NCBI GenBank assembly: GCA_031261705.1
Contig: JAISJD010000040.1
Location: 1 to 54,485 of the forward strand
Length of the DNA stretch: 54,485 nucleotides
From: Lactobacillales bacterium
Lineage (GTDB): Bacteria; Bacillota; Bacilli; Lactobacillales; Streptococcaceae
Direction of reading: 5' to 3'
Shown here: one piece after another, positions 20,386-29,822 of the stretch
How the letters are laid out: every line of letters begins with the position of its first letter
How positions within the stretch are numbered: the stretch's first letter is position 1
The notes under the pieces: model-generated
The model's input: the letters and a program-made list of their open reading frames with translations, nothing else
Databases searched by the model: none
Told to the model about the DNA's origin: nothing
Position numbers and translations under genes: made by a program

Positions 20386-20414
20386 GAAAAAAGCCTAGCC
20401 CAAAAAGCTAGACT
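20386..20414 (-). terminator. intrinsic terminator overlapping the end of folA
   Basis: An 8-bp stem (AGCCTAGC at 20392-20399, GCTAGACT at 20407-20414, one wobble on the minus strand) is followed by six T. The folA stop codon lies inside the stem, so the terminator is built into the last codons. Confidence 0.75.
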
Positions 20415-20899
20415 CTAATAAACGTTTCAAATTTATAAGGGTAAATATTTTTTTCATCAACTATTCCTTGTACGGTTTTGACCAATTTCCATTTAGAATA
20501 ATCAAATGAAGGAAAATGCGCATCTCCTGTAAATGTGGCTTCAATCGTTGTGCGCAATAATTCATCAAGATAAGGCTCAAATTGCTTGTAAATCTGCGCC
20601 CCACCAGCAATGAACACTGTTTTTTCCGTTTCTTTTGAAAAGTTTAGTACTTCTTCTAGTGAGTGTAAAATAATCACGCTATCAGAAGCGGTATATTTTT
20701 CATCACTTGTTAGGACAATCGTTTGACGATTAGGTAAGGGACGTTTGCCCATGCCTTCAAAAGTCTTTCTTCCCATAACTATCACATTGTTTTCAGTCGT
20801 TTCTTTGAAAAATTTCAAGTCATTTGGCAATCGCCATGGTAAATGATTCTTTTTCCCGATTAATCCATTTTCATCTTGTGCCCAAATCGCTGTAAGCAT
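20408..20899 (-). CDS. folA: dihydrofolate reductase
   Basis: DHFR regenerates tetrahydrofolate with NADPH. The 163-residue sequence has the usual landmarks: IWAQDENGLIGKKNHLPW at the N-terminus with the substrate loop, the acidic residue in LPNDLKFFK, VIVMGRKTFEGMGKRPLP for NADPH binding, and FIAGGAQIYKQF. It follows thyA by 16 bases, the classic thyA-folA pair: thymidylate synthase oxidises the folate and DHFR reduces it again. Confidence 0.97.
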   Translation of the reverse strand: MLTAIWAQDENGLIGKKNHLPWRLPNDLKFFKETTENNVIVMGRKTFEGMGKRPLPNRQTIVLTSDEKYTASDSVIILHSLEEVLNFSKETEKTVFIAGGAQIYKQFEPYLDELLRTTIEATFTGDAHFPSFDYSKWKLVKTVQGIVDEKNIYPYKFETFIRV

Positions 20900-20915
20900 A
20901 AAACGCCTCCTTAAA

Positions 20916-21758
20916 TTAAATCGCTAAATCAAATTTCAATTGTGGTTTCACTGGTTCATAGTTTACTAATTCAAAATCTTCTGCTCGTATATCAAAAAAG
21001 TTGGTACCATCAGGAACATTTAATTGCAAAATTGGATTTTTTTCGCTTGGCGTGCGACGTAGTAACTCTTCTGCTTGTTTGAATTGATTGTTATAGATGT
21101 GAAGATTATTCACAAAGTAGAAGAATTTCCCAACTTTCCAACCAAAATGTTTCGCAATCATCATTTGAAGTGCAACATATTGCATCGCATTGATATGGTG
21201 TGCCACGAGCATATCATTAGAACGTTGCACAAGCGTAGCATCCAGATAGATTTCATCGCCCACACGACGAACGTCATACATGGATTGAAAGGCACAAGGA
21301 AGCAATCCTTCCGTTTCTTCAAAATCTTGGTATTGCCAAAGATTAATGATGTTGCGACGATTCCATGGATTTTTTTCAAACCCTTCTAGTAACTTATTGA
21401 TGATGTCATATTTGCGTACGGTTGCCCCGTATCGTTGACCGATTGTTTTTCCGTCTTCTAAGACCCAGTCACGCCAATACTTCACATTATATTTATCTTC
21501 TAAAATATCGACATCATTCGTTTGGTCTTGATAAATCCACATCAATTCCTTAATTGCTGTTTTAATCGGAATTGGACGTAGAGTCGTAATTGGAAATTCT
21601 CCCTTGGATAAATCATATTCTGCAAAGGAACCAGTGATGTATTTAGAGTTGGCAATTTCCCCATTTTTATATTTTGGTCGAGCATGCTCACTCCACACCC
21701 CATTTTCTAAAATATCCTTGATGTTCTTTTTAAAAATATCATCTGCTTTTGTCATCAA
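20916..21758 (-). CDS. thyA: thymidylate synthase
   Basis: Makes dTMP from dUMP with methylene-tetrahydrofolate. The catalytic Cys is in [15 protein letters not shown] (about residue 163). [33 protein letters not shown] and [14 protein letters not shown] are the substrate and folate regions. The residue after the Cys is Ala rather than the common His (PCH), a variation I associate with the longer Bacillus-type ThyA, so it need not mean loss of function. The length is 280. It sits between an ABC-F gene and folA on the same strand. Confidence 0.95.
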   Translation of the reverse strand: MMTKADDIFKKNIKDILENGVWSEHARPKYKNGEIANSKYITGSFAEYDLSKGEFPITTLRPIPIKTAIKELMWIYQDQTNDVDILEDKYNVKYWRDWVLEDGKTIGQRYGATVRKYDIINKLLEGFEKNPWNRRNIINLWQYQDFEETEGLLPCAFQSMYDVRRVGDEIYLDATLVQRSNDMLVAHHINAMQYVALQMMIAKHFGWKVGKFFYFVNNLHIYNNQFKQAEELLRRTPSEKNPILQLNVPDGTNFFDIRAEDFELVNYEPVKPQLKFDLAI

Positions 21759-21776
21759 TCATTCCCCTATCTCTTC

Positions 21777-23669
21777 TTATGCAAATTCACTTAAGTATTC
21801 CCAGCGTTCATATTTTTCATCTAGCTTTGCTTGTGCTTGGTCGATTTCTTTTTGAAGTTCATTCAATTTTGCAAAGTCTGAACCATTTTGATTCATTTCT
21901 TCCGTCCACAACTCAATACTTTCTTCTAAGGAGGCAATCTCTTCTTCAATCGTTTCCCATTCTTTTGCTTCCATATAGGTGAGTTTCGTCTTAATTTTTT
22001 TCTCTGGTTCAGTAGAATTTTCTTCTATCTTGACTTTTTTCTTAGGGGTTTCTACAACATTTTCTGCTTTTTTACTTTCCAAATAATCGCTCATTGTTCC
22101 AAAAAATGCTGTAATCTGAGCATCTCCCTCAAATACAAGGAGCTTATCCATTGTTTTATCCAAAAAATAACGGTCATGACTAACTGCAATCACTGCACCA
22201 GAGAAACTATTCAAATAGTCCTCTAAAATCGTCAATGTATCAATATCTAGGTCATTGGTCGGTTCATCAAGTAGTAAAACATTCGGTTGTCCAATTAACA
22301 ACTTCAATAAAAATAATCGGCGTTTTTCTCCACCAGATAACTTACCAATCAACGTACCGTGCATATGTCTAGGAAATAAAAAACGTTCGAGCATTTCCGC
22401 TACACCAATTTTACTACCATCAGAGGTTTTCACTTCCTCTGCAACTTCTTGTAGATACTGAATCATTCGTTTTTCTGGATTCATTTCTTCGTTTTGTTGC
22501 GTATAGTAAGCAAGACGCACCGTTTCCCCGACTTCCAATAGCCCAGCATCAAGTGGTAAACGCCCCGCAAGAATATTTAGCAGGGTAGATTTACCTGCCC
22601 CATTTTTCCCAGAAATACCAATTCTATCCTTTGCTTGTACTAAAAGCTGAAAATCTCGTAGCAATTGTTTCTCATCTATACGGTAATAACCATCTTTAAT
22701 TTCTAAAACTTTCTTTCCAAGACGTTGAGAAGCAATATCCATCTCCACGTTCTCTTTACTATGCACTCGATTTAGATTTTCTTTTAAGTCATTAAACCGA
22801 TTAATTCGGGCTTGTTGCTTTGTAGAGCGTGCCTTAGCTCCCGCTCGCATCCATGCCAATTCTTGCTTATATAGTTGCTTGCGCTTATACTCCTGTTCGA
22901 CCTCTGTTCTTTCACGTTCTGCACGCTGTTCAAGATAAGATTGATAGTTTCCTTGATATTCGTACAACTTTCCATAAGAAAGCTCAAAAATGCGGTTGGT
23001 GACCTTATCCAAGAAATATCTATCATGCGTTACCATTAAAACTGCTCCTTGATAATGGGAAAGGTAATCCTGTAACCATTCAATTGCCTCATAATCAAGA
23101 TGGTTCGTTGGTTCATCCAAAAGTAATAAGTCCGGGCTTTCAATTAAAACCTGAGCCATCTGCACACGCTTGAGCTGACCGCCAGAAAGTTCCTTTATCT
23201 TTTTATCCAAGGTGCTAATCCCAAGCTTTTGCAAAATACTTTTGGCGCTACTATCCGCAGTCCAAGCATCTTCCTTATTCATCAGCTCCTCTGCTTTAGC
23301 ATAACGATTTTGAACTTGCTCATTCATTCCATCCTCAGCTAACGCAAGTAATGCTAGTTCGTAGTTTTTAACGGCTGCTAAAATCGGTGTATTCCCTTGA
23401 AAAACAGCTTCTGCTACTGTCCACTCAGGATTAAATGTTGCATTTTGTGAAAGATAACCAATTTGATAGTCCTTTGGTGCATGAATAGGCGACACGTCTC
23501 CGTCAGCAGTATCGACATTTGCTAGAATATTTAATAAACTCGTTTTGCCCGTACCATTCACCCCGATTAACCCTACACGGTCATGCTCATGAAGAATAAA
23601 TGATACATCATCAAATAAGTCCTTTTCTCCGTACGTTTTCTTTAAATTATCTACTCGTAATTCTTTCAA
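21777..23669 (-). CDS. ABC-F family ATPase (Uup/YfmR type)
   Basis: A cytoplasmic protein of 630 residues with two ATPase domains and no membrane segment. Walker A motifs are GVNGTGKTSLL and GKNGAGKSTLL, signatures LSGGQLKRVQMAQ and LSGGEKRRLFLL, and Walker B motifs LLLLDEPTNHLDYEA and VLLLDEPTNDLDID. A charged linker joins the halves. The last 90 residues form a coiled coil (IEEEIASLEESIELW to DEKYERWEYLSEFA), as in Uup and YfmR, which act on the ribosome during difficult translation. The C-terminal coil argues against a dedicated antibiotic-protection protein. Confidence 0.93.
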   Translation of the reverse strand: MKELRVDNLKKTYGEKDLFDDVSFILHEHDRVGLIGVNGTGKTSLLNILANVDTADGDVSPIHAPKDYQIGYLSQNATFNPEWTVAEAVFQGNTPILAAVKNYELALLALAEDGMNEQVQNRYAKAEELMNKEDAWTADSSAKSILQKLGISTLDKKIKELSGGQLKRVQMAQVLIESPDLLLLDEPTNHLDYEAIEWLQDYLSHYQGAVLMVTHDRYFLDKVTNRIFELSYGKLYEYQGNYQSYLEQRAERERTEVEQEYKRKQLYKQELAWMRAGAKARSTKQQARINRFNDLKENLNRVHSKENVEMDIASQRLGKKVLEIKDGYYRIDEKQLLRDFQLLVQAKDRIGISGKNGAGKSTLLNILAGRLPLDAGLLEVGETVRLAYYTQQNEEMNPEKRMIQYLQEVAEEVKTSDGSKIGVAEMLERFLFPRHMHGTLIGKLSGGEKRRLFLLKLLIGQPNVLLLDEPTNDLDIDTLTILEDYLNSFSGAVIAVSHDRYFLDKTMDKLLVFEGDAQITAFFGTMSDYLESKKAENVVETPKKKVKIEENSTEPEKKIKTKLTYMEAKEWETIEEEIASLEESIELWTEEMNQNGSDFAKLNELQKEIDQAQAKLDEKYERWEYLSEFA

Positions 23670-23765
23670 CTGTGTACCCTCTTCTTTTATTTTCTTTGTT
23701 GATTATATCATTCACAGCTACCAACTAGCAATCTTCACTCTTCAAAATAAATTTTCACAAACATT

Positions 23766-24134
23766 TTAGCCAATTTCCTTGCCATTCTTTTTCATCCAGT
23801 TCCGCAAAGATATTCTTTCCAGTGTCCAGTAAATATGCAAGTATTTCGTTATTTTTTGTGAAATATAACCAATTTTTTCTTTCACACTATCGTTCGTTTT
23901 CAGCACAATTGCTAATTCTTCCACGGCATTTCCCGTTTCTCTGAACATTAATATTTTTGTTCTAATTTCTAACTTTTCTTCTATTTCCTCAATATTCTCA
24001 ATGTGACTTGTTCCCGCCACAAGTTGCTTGGTTAAGAAAATCTTTTGAGAAAAGAGCTTAGGGAGTGTCGAGCCAGAAAATTTTAATTTTGATAATTGTT
24101 GTGCATTGAAAAGTGAAAGTTCATTATCAGCCAT
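23766..24134 (-). CDS. hypothetical protein, partner of a J-domain gene
   Basis: A 122-residue soluble, helical protein that I do not recognise. It has no membrane segment or signal peptide and is basic near the C-terminus (RNWMKKNGKEI). GAGGAGCGAAGGA precedes the ATG at 24134, a good start. It begins 14 bases after the end of the broken J-domain gene, so the two were one unit, and it may have depended on that product. The frame is intact, but given its neighbour it could itself be decaying. Confidence 0.6.
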   Translation of the reverse strand: MADNELSLFNAQQLSKLKFSGSTLPKLFSQKIFLTKQLVAGTSHIENIEEIEEKLEIRTKILMFRETGNAVEELAIVLKTNDSVKEKIGYISQKITKYLHIYWTLERISLRNWMKKNGKEIG

Positions 24135-24148
24135 TCCTTCGCTCCTCT

Positions 24149-24959
24149 CTATTTCGCATTAGCAATAATTGTCGTATATTTTGAGAACAAATCGTCAAAG
24201 TAAATGGATAGTTCCTCTTCTTTTTTGATTAATTCTGCTCGGATTTCTTTAACTTTTTCTCCATCCTCGGGTAATTCTTTTAAGGCATAAGGATAGTTAG
24301 CTTTAATTTTCTCAATTTCCCTTTCAATATTTGGAATCATCTGTGACAGTTGAAATAGCTTCATATCAATCACCCCAATAGAAAAGAACTCGCCCTCGTC
24401 TTCATGCTCTAGCTCATACATTGTTTTTAAAGCTTCCATTAATTCCAAGTCGCCGTTATCATAAGCATTCATTACTTTTTGAAAAAGTTCTTTATTTTCC
24501 TCAGATTGCTTAGGATGTAAATCTGGATGTAATTTTTTAATTAAATATCGATAAGTAGTTTTTAGTTTGGTAAAATCTTCTTTCGACAAGACATTTGAAA
24601 GACCTAAGCCAGTAGAAGTTGCTTGCTCAATTTCAGCATATTTGGATTGTAATTGTTTCTAATACTTGCACAACTCGAAATCTACTATCTCATCAATCTT
24701 CTTTAAATCAACGGATTCCATTCGATTAATTGCTGCTTGTATCAGTTGAATTTTTCTCCTAATTTTCATTATTTTTAGTTGAACTTCATTTACTTTGTAC
24801 GCATAAATGCCAATGGTTGCAAGATACCGTTCTTCTAATTTAGGCAAAACATGATGAACCAAGAAATCATGCTCCTGAAAAAGCTCTGAAAATCTTATTA
24901 GTTGTCGTTCTAACGCCAATTTTTTTCTGTTCAAATTCTGCATTTTCAACGGTTTCCAT
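24149..24959 (-). pseudogene. broken coiled-coil plus J-domain protein gene
   Basis: One ancestral gene is seen in pieces. An ATG at 24959 with GAGGGG 11 bases upstream starts METVENAEFEQKK. At a run of seven A (24920-24926) a one-base shift is needed to continue into LALERQLIRFSELFQEHDF and a long coiled coil. An in-frame TAG at 24659-24661 (after VDFELCKY) then interrupts it. The same frame runs on as KQLQSKYAEIEQATSTGLGL into the J-domain-like YRYLIKKLHPDLHPK, with its HPD motif, and ends at 24149. J domains stimulate Hsp70 (DnaK); this layout is known in small uncharacterised Firmicutes proteins. The first piece could also start at an in-frame ATG at 25000, but no binding site supports that. 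Two separate lesions argue for real decay over one sequencing error. Confidence 0.7.
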
Positions 24960-25017
24960 ATGCCACGCTTCCCCTCACTTAAAAGTTTCAGTATAATCAT
25001 ACCACTAGAAAGCCGCG

Positions 25018-25047
25018 AAAAAAGACAAGTTCAACTGAACCTGCCTT
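25018..25047 (-). terminator. intrinsic terminator after the gene at 25057
   Basis: Twelve bases on each side (AAGACAAGTTCA and TGAACCTGCCTT) pair on the minus strand with two wobbles and are followed by six T, ten bases after the stop codon. Confidence 0.8.
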
Positions 25048-25056
25048 TCATTCTTG

Positions 25057-25515
25057 TTATTTATCAGCGTAAACATCTTCCACTGTTTGTGTTGGATTAA
25101 TCACGATATAAAGAGATTTTGTTTCTTCACCAATCTTAGTGCTTTGGTACTCATTATCAATTCCTTGAGTATTTAACGTTAGCTTATCTTTATATGGGAA
25201 GTAAATCATATCAGGTGAGCCAACTTTATAAATAATATCCATTTTTTCAATATCTGGATATTTAATTGCACGTTCAAACATTCCAAGTTCCAACCCACCA
25301 AGATTAATATCTGTTGTTGTCACATGGTCAGCTTCTTGAAAAATTTCAATTTTGAAACCTTCACAAGGATGAATTTCAACAAAATCTCCACCATTAATTC
25401 GACCAAAACTTGTTGTTACTTGCTTAATCCATAAGTCACCGATATATCTTCTATCAATCGTCCATGTTTCCCCATTACGAAAATAAAATTTCAATGCACT
25501 CATTACTTTTGACAT
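25057..25515 (-). CDS. hypothetical protein, soluble, 152 residues
   Basis: I do not recognise this protein. It begins MSKVMSALKFYFRNGETWTI and has no signal peptide or membrane segment. Its pattern of short strands (FYFRNGETWTIDRR, GGDFVEIHPCEGFKIEIF) and acidic tail suggest a compact beta-rich domain. The ATG at 25515 has AAGGAAG 8 bases upstream; a frame from 25548 adds 11 residues without support. It is followed by a strong terminator and separated from cca by about 120 bases, so it is probably a single-gene unit. Confidence 0.75.
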   Translation of the reverse strand: MSKVMSALKFYFRNGETWTIDRRYIGDLWIKQVTTSFGRINGGDFVEIHPCEGFKIEIFQEADHVTTTDINLGGLELGMFERAIKYPDIEKMDIIYKVGSPDMIYFPYKDKLTLNTQGIDNEYQSTKIGEETKSLYIVINPTQTVEDVYADK

Positions 25516-25636
25516 ACTACAGACTTCCTTTCTTACAAAGCGCGACATACTTTTCTCATCGTACTTTCTCTATATCTATTTGTAAAACCCTTTTACAAAT
25601 TTAAGTCTATCACACTGCAAAAATAGTTGGAAGCGT

Positions 25637-26842
25637 TTAAACTTGAGTCGCAGCAAATGAAATTAATTCATCAAAATCATTTGGTAATTCACCATTTACA
25701 ACTTTTTTCTCAATTTCTTGAATGAGTATCCCTAGCCAAGGTCCTGGTTTCTTATTGAGATATTTTTGTAAATCGTTTCCCGAAACTGCTAGTTCACTTC
25801 TTTGATGAATAGTTAGCTCTTTATATTTCTTTTCGACTAAAGAAACATCTGGCACTTTTCCAACATAGGTTAATAATTCTTCTGTCAACAAAGCATTTTC
25901 TAATCCAAGATGGTAAAGCTGTTCGTTTGTCCAATCATTTTCTAAACGAAGTCTAAAGTTTTTTAAAAGACTATTTGTTTGGTGGATTACTTGATTGGAT
26001 TCTTTCCAGTTTTTTAAAAAACTTTTTTCTTTTCTCTCATCGAAACGAAGAAAATATAAAAGTAAAGCCCAAGCCTGACTAGTAGCTCTAAACGGAGTCT
26101 CATTAATCGAAACAAATTTTAGCAGAGCTTCTCTATCTTGATGAGTAAGCATTGGGACATATAGATAGCTATTCGTTTCGACAAAAGAAAGCAAACCATT
26201 CTTTCTATGTTCTCCAAGTAAAAGCTTTGTAAATTCAATTTGTATCCGTTCAACCGAAATTTTTTCCAATAACGGAGCATTTTTAGCAATGGCTTTTAAG
26301 GTTTGTTCTTCAATCTTAAAGTCTAATTCACTAGCGAAGCGAAAAGCGCGCATCATTCGTAAAGCATCTTCATGAAAACGCTCGGTCGCAGAACCAACGG
26401 AACGAATCAGCTTATTCTTTAAATCTTCTTCACCAGAAAATAAGTCAATAATCTCTCCGTTGTCAGAAAGTGCAAAGGCGTTAATCGTAAAATCACGACG
26501 TTTCAAATCTTCACTTAACGAGCGAACAAATGTCACCGAATCCGGACGACGAAAATCTTGATAAGTGGACTCCGTTCTAAACGTGGTAATTTCATAACCT
26601 TCATCACCTCTTAAAATGAGAACAGTTCCATGTTCAATGCCGACATCAACCGTTCTTGGAAAAATTTCTTTCATTTCAGCAGGAAAGGCACTTGTAGCAA
26701 TATCCACATCATGAATTTCTTTCCCAAGTAATACATCACGGACACTCCCACCGACAAAATAGGCTTCATATCCTGCAACTTCAAGCGTTTTTAAAACAGA
26801 CTTTGCTTCAATAAATTCTTTCGGAAATTTTTCAATTCTCAT
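25637..26842 (-). CDS. cca: CCA tRNA nucleotidyltransferase
   Basis: Adds or repairs the 3' CCA end of tRNAs. This is a class II enzyme of 401 residues. The nucleotidyltransferase head has [13 protein letters not shown] and the metal-binding pair in HDVDIATSA. Motif [11 protein letters not shown] follows, then the helical neck and body with [16 protein letters not shown]. The tail is the Bacillus-type C-terminal domain ([20 protein letters not shown]). It starts inside an ATGA shared with the dapB stop, so it is coupled to dapB, as in the Bacillus cluster ypjD-dapB-cca. Confidence 0.97.
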   Translation of the reverse strand: MRIEKFPKEFIEAKSVLKTLEVAGYEAYFVGGSVRDVLLGKEIHDVDIATSAFPAEMKEIFPRTVDVGIEHGTVLILRGDEGYEITTFRTESTYQDFRRPDSVTFVRSLSEDLKRRDFTINAFALSDNGEIIDLFSGEEDLKNKLIRSVGSATERFHEDALRMMRAFRFASELDFKIEEQTLKAIAKNAPLLEKISVERIQIEFTKLLLGEHRKNGLLSFVETNSYLYVPMLTHQDREALLKFVSINETPFRATSQAWALLLYFLRFDERKEKSFLKNWKESNQVIHQTNSLLKNFRLRLENDWTNEQLYHLGLENALLTEELLTYVGKVPDVSLVEKKYKELTIHQRSELAVSGNDLQKYLNKKPGPWLGILIQEIEKKVVNGELPNDFDELISFAATQV

Positions 26843-27603
26843 AGTAAATTTTCCAGCCCGTAAACTAATTTTTGAAGAGAAATTACTTTTTGCACACCAA
26901 TAGCCACACCAGTCATGAAGGATGAACGGTCATAAGAATCGTGGCGAATCGTCAATCCTTCTCCGGCGCTACCAAATTGCACTTGTTGATGTGCAACAAG
27001 TCCTGGTAAACGAACGGAATGAATACGCATACCGTCAAAGTCAGCCCCTCTAGCCCCTGGAATAGTTTCTTTTTCGTTTAGATTTCCTTGCTTTTTAGAT
27101 TTACGAACTTTTTGAATCATTTCAGCGGTCTTAATAGCTGTTCCACTTGGTGCGTCTAATTTTTCATCATGATGAAGCTCGATGATTTCAACGTCTGGAA
27201 AATATTCCGCCGCCTTTTGAGCAAATTGCATCATCAAAATCGCTCCAATCGCAAAATTAGGGGCAATCAGTCCACCAACTTTTAATTTTTCAGATTCTTC
27301 GATAAGCTCTTCTACTTCACTGTCTGAAAAACCAGTCGTGCCAACTACTGGTGAAATGTGGTTTTTTAAAGCAAATGCAGTATTCTCGTATGCGACTTTA
27401 GGCATTGTAAAATCAATCCAAACATCTGGAGAAACACTTAAAACATCTTCTTTTTTAGTGAAAACAGGAACGTTATCCATTTCTGATATTTCAGCGAACG
27501 GGTCATATAGCCCGACCAATTCAAAATTTTCATGCTCTTTCACCATGTTGACCACGGTAGAGCCCATACGTCCTAAAAATCCAGCAACAACAATTTTAAT
27601 CAT
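26839..27603 (-). CDS. dapB: 4-hydroxy-tetrahydrodipicolinate reductase
   Basis: DapB uses NAD(P)H in the diaminopimelate and lysine pathway that feeds peptidoglycan. The N-terminal Rossmann motif is [13 protein letters not shown] (GxxGxxG type). VGTTGFS and [15 protein letters not shown] follow. The catalytic region is [15 protein letters not shown] with His and Lys, and [22 protein letters not shown] comes after. The ATG at 27603 is the natural start; a frame from 27642 adds 13 residues inside the MazG-like gene. It overlaps the MazG gene by 8 bases and cca by 4. Confidence 0.96.
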   Translation of the reverse strand: MIKIVVAGFLGRMGSTVVNMVKEHENFELVGLYDPFAEISEMDNVPVFTKKEDVLSVSPDVWIDFTMPKVAYENTAFALKNHISPVVGTTGFSDSEVEELIEESEKLKVGGLIAPNFAIGAILMMQFAQKAAEYFPDVEIIELHHDEKLDAPSGTAIKTAEMIQKVRKSKKQGNLNEKETIPGARGADFDGMRIHSVRLPGLVAHQQVQFGSAGEGLTIRHDSYDRSSFMTGVAIGVQKVISLQKLVYGLENLL

Positions 27604-27961
27604 GTAACTTTCCATCCTTTCGGTCATATCTATATTTGTCACGTTTTGTGAACTTATCCATATTTTTCTTGTATATCTCGGTAATATCCATATCTAAGGA
27701 ATTAGCTAAAATCAAGCAAAGAATAAACATATCCCCTAATTCTTCCGAGATACTTCCATCTGCCTCTGTCGCTTTCTTTTTCTTATCTCCGTAAACATGG
27801 TTCACTTCACGAGCCAACTCACCCAGCTCTTCTGTAAAACGAACTATCTGTGACATTGGCGAAAAATATCCTTCTTTAAATTGTCCAATATACTCATCAA
27901 CTTCTTTTTGCATGTCGCTTACATTCATTTTAGAAAATTTTCCAGTATCTAACATCTTCAT
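27596..27961 (-). CDS. ypjD: MazG-like nucleotide pyrophosphohydrolase (YpjD type)
   Basis: A 121-residue helical protein of the MazG superfamily, whose members hydrolyse NTPs or dNTPs to monophosphates. The metal-binding acidic residues are in [11 protein letters not shown] and, after a loop, [19 protein letters not shown]. It heads the coupled unit ypjD-dapB-cca, an order known from Bacillus. The physiological substrate is not known, and house-cleaning of damaged nucleotides is the usual proposal. The end overlaps the dapB start by 8 bases. Confidence 0.9.
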   Translation of the reverse strand: MKMLDTGKFSKMNVSDMQKEVDEYIGQFKEGYFSPMSQIVRFTEELGELAREVNHVYGDKKKKATEADGSISEELGDMFILCLILANSLDMDITEIYKKNMDKFTKRDKYRYDRKDGKLHD

Positions 27962-28053
27962 TACCCCTTTCCTAGATTATAGAGAAAATCCAGATATTAA
28001 GCAATCGCTTCTCACGCCTCCTCACTAAATTAGTCAATCAGGAAAATATTTGC

Positions 28054-28059
28054 TATAAT
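28054..28059 (+). promoter_or_regulatory. -10 box of the gene at 28095
   Basis: A perfect TATAAT precedes the small gene by 35 bases. The region 17 bases upstream (TAGTCA, 28031-28036) is a poor -35 box. Confidence 0.45.
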
Positions 28060-28094
28060 CAAGGGAGTGAAAATAGATAAAGGAGATAAAGATT

Positions 28095-28277
28095 GTGGGA
28101 TTTAAAATCATTTCTGACCGTGATAAAGATGGAAACTTCATTGCAAGTTCTGACGCATGGACGCCTGAGCGTATTGAAAAATTGCTAGATTTTTATTATC
28201 CAAAACGCATAGAAAAGCGAAAACAACATGAGGCAATGGAGCAAGCTGAAAAAAAAGAAAAACAAGAAAACAGCTAG
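28095..28277 (+). CDS. small highly charged protein, 60 residues
   Basis: A short gene starting with GTG, supported by AAAGGAG 9 bases upstream, a TATAAT box and a terminator right behind it. The protein starts MGFKIISDRDKDGNFIASSD, has WTPERIEKLLDFYYPKR in the middle and ends in a Lys/Glu/Gln-rich helix (KRKQHEAMEQAEKKEKQENS). I recognise no domain. It is cytoplasmic and probably an adaptor or nucleic-acid-binding protein, but this is only a guess from composition. It is transcribed alone, divergent from the ypjD-dapB-cca unit. Confidence 0.75.
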   Translation: MGFKIISDRDKDGNFIASSDAWTPERIEKLLDFYYPKRIEKRKQHEAMEQAEKKEKQENS

Positions 28278-28318
28278 TAAGAGTAAGCTTAATCTCTCTT
28301 GCTACCTGTTATTTTTTT
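28269..28318 (+). terminator. intrinsic terminator of the gene at 28095
   Basis: AACAG-TAGTAAGAG pairs with CTCTTGCTA-CTGTT (one mismatch and one wobble), followed by seven T. The stop codon lies in the left arm. Confidence 0.85.
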
Positions 28319-28337
28319 CAACAAAAAGATTTCTAAT

Positions 28338-28375
28338 AAAAATGTTCAAGCTCAGAAAACTTTCCAAGCTTGAAC
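28338..28375 (-). terminator. terminator of the nucleoside operon
   Basis: A 9-bp perfect stem GTTCAAGCT / AGCTTGAAC (28344-28352 and 28367-28375) is followed on the minus strand by ATTTTTATT. It lies 20 bases after the transaldolase-like gene and ends the long operon that begins with pdp. Confidence 0.82.
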
Positions 28376-28394
28376 GTGAGAAGATGAAACAACC

Positions 28395-29042
28395 CTACTC
28401 TTTGGTAAAGGCTTTCCAATCCTTCATAAACGAAGCAATTCCAGAATCAGTCAAAGGGTGTTTCATTAACGAACCAAATAAATTCCCGGGAATGGTTGCA
28501 ATGTGAGCTCCTGCTAATGCAGCATTTTCCACATGCTCCATATTCCGAATACTTGCCGCAATTATTTCTGTTTCAAATCCATAGAAGTCAATGATTGTCC
28601 GCAAACGAGCGACTAAATCAATCCCTGAAGTTCCGATATCGTCTAACCGTCCAACAAATGGGCTGATAAAGGTTGCTCCCGCTTTGATAGCTAATAACCC
28701 TTGAGTTACTGTAAAAATTAAAGTGACATTTGTCTTAATTCCTTTTTGAGATAACACATGCACCGCTTTTAAGCCTTCTTTTGTCATAGGAATTTTAACG
28801 ACAATATTATCTGCCCACTGTGCAATATTTTCCGCTTCTTTTATCATTCCATCAGTTTCTAAGCTTATGACCTCTGCGCTCACGGGTCCATCTACCATGG
28901 AGCATATTTTTTTGATAACAGTTTCAAAATCTTGTCCTTCACGTGAAATAATTGTGGGGTTTGTCGTTACTCCATCTACAATACCTAATTGATTCATTTC
29001 TTCAATATCTTTAAGGTTTGCTGTATCTAAAAATATTTTCAT
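28395..29042 (-). CDS. talC: transaldolase-like protein (TalC / fructose-6-phosphate aldolase family)
   Basis: A short transaldolase of 215 residues. The family start [15 protein letters not shown], the loop [15 protein letters not shown], the Schiff-base Lys in [12 protein letters not shown] (about K85), NVTLIF and [11 protein letters not shown] are all present. The enzyme either transfers dihydroxyacetone units (transaldolase) or cleaves fructose 6-phosphate; sequence alone does not separate these. As the last gene of the nucleoside operon it fits handling of the ribose phosphate released from nucleosides. Confidence 0.93.
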   Translation of the reverse strand: MKIFLDTANLKDIEEMNQLGIVDGVTTNPTIISREGQDFETVIKKICSMVDGPVSAEVISLETDGMIKEAENIAQWADNIVVKIPMTKEGLKAVHVLSQKGIKTNVTLIFTVTQGLLAIKAGATFISPFVGRLDDIGTSGIDLVARLRTIIDFYGFETEIIAASIRNMEHVENAALAGAHIATIPGNLFGSLMKHPLTDSGIASFMKDWKAFTKE

Positions 29043-29056
29043 CTAATCGTTTCCCC

Positions 29057-29761
29057 CTACGCTAATAAAGTTTCTAGTCCTACAAACATCATATCCTTGA
29101 AAGTCGTCTGACGTTCTTCAGCTGAAGTCTGCTCACCAGTCACCAAAGAATCAGATATGGTCATAATTCCTAAAGTTTGAACGTTATATTTTGCTCCAAG
29201 ATAGAAGAGAGCTGCTGCTTCCATTTCCACTGCAAGAACACCCATTTCGCCAAGTTTCATCGTCGATTCCCCCATGTCGTTGTAAAATAAATCTGCACTT
29301 AAAATATTTCCAACATGTGTTGTCACCCCATGATCTTTAGCAATATTATATGCCTTATGCAATAAATCAAAATCACTGATTTGTGCAAAATCATATTGTG
29401 GCCAATCATTTTTAATAATATTTGACGTTGTCGTTGCAGCTTGTGCTAACACCAGATCACGTATATGGATATTAGGTGAAATAGCCCCCGCTGTTCCAAC
29501 ACGGATAAGTTTTTTCACCCCATAGTCCTTAATTAACTCTGTGGCATAAATAGAGATTGACGGAATGCCCATACCCGTGCCCATCACTGAAATACGCTCA
29601 CCTTTATAAGTTCCAGTAAAACCAAGCATCCCACGAACTTGATTAAATAAAACTGGGTTTTCTAAAAAATTTTCTGCAATGAATTTAGCACGTAAAGGGT
29701 CTCCTGGTAATAAAATCTTATCTGCAATTTCTCCTTGTTTTGCTTCAATATGAATACTCAT
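29057..29761 (-). CDS. deoD: purine nucleoside phosphorylase DeoD
   Basis: Splits purine (deoxy)nucleosides with phosphate into base and (deoxy)ribose 1-phosphate. This is the hexameric, DeoD type: [20 protein letters not shown] at the start, [47 protein letters not shown] and [10 protein letters not shown]. The ATG at 29761 with GTGAGGA upstream gives the normal N-terminus and 234 residues; a frame from 29785 adds 8 residues. It works with DeoB, whose gene lies just upstream. Confidence 0.97.
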   Translation of the reverse strand: MSIHIEAKQGEIADKILLPGDPLRAKFIAENFLENPVLFNQVRGMLGFTGTYKGERISVMGTGMGIPSISIYATELIKDYGVKKLIRVGTAGAISPNIHIRDLVLAQAATTTSNIIKNDWPQYDFAQISDFDLLHKAYNIAKDHGVTTHVGNILSADLFYNDMGESTMKLGEMGVLAVEMEAAALFYLGAKYNVQTLGIMTISDSLVTGEQTSAEERQTTFKDMMFVGLETLLA

Positions 29762-29822
29762 AGTTTCCTCACTTTCAGCTGTCAAGTTGTCCTAATGTTC
29801 TCGTAGACAGTGTTTCATCGTA

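Noticed and set aside
24655-24665. Programmed stop-codon readthrough of the TAG
   Set aside because: The bases after TAG (AAACAA) do not fit the known readthrough context CARYYA, and the same gene also has a frameshift.
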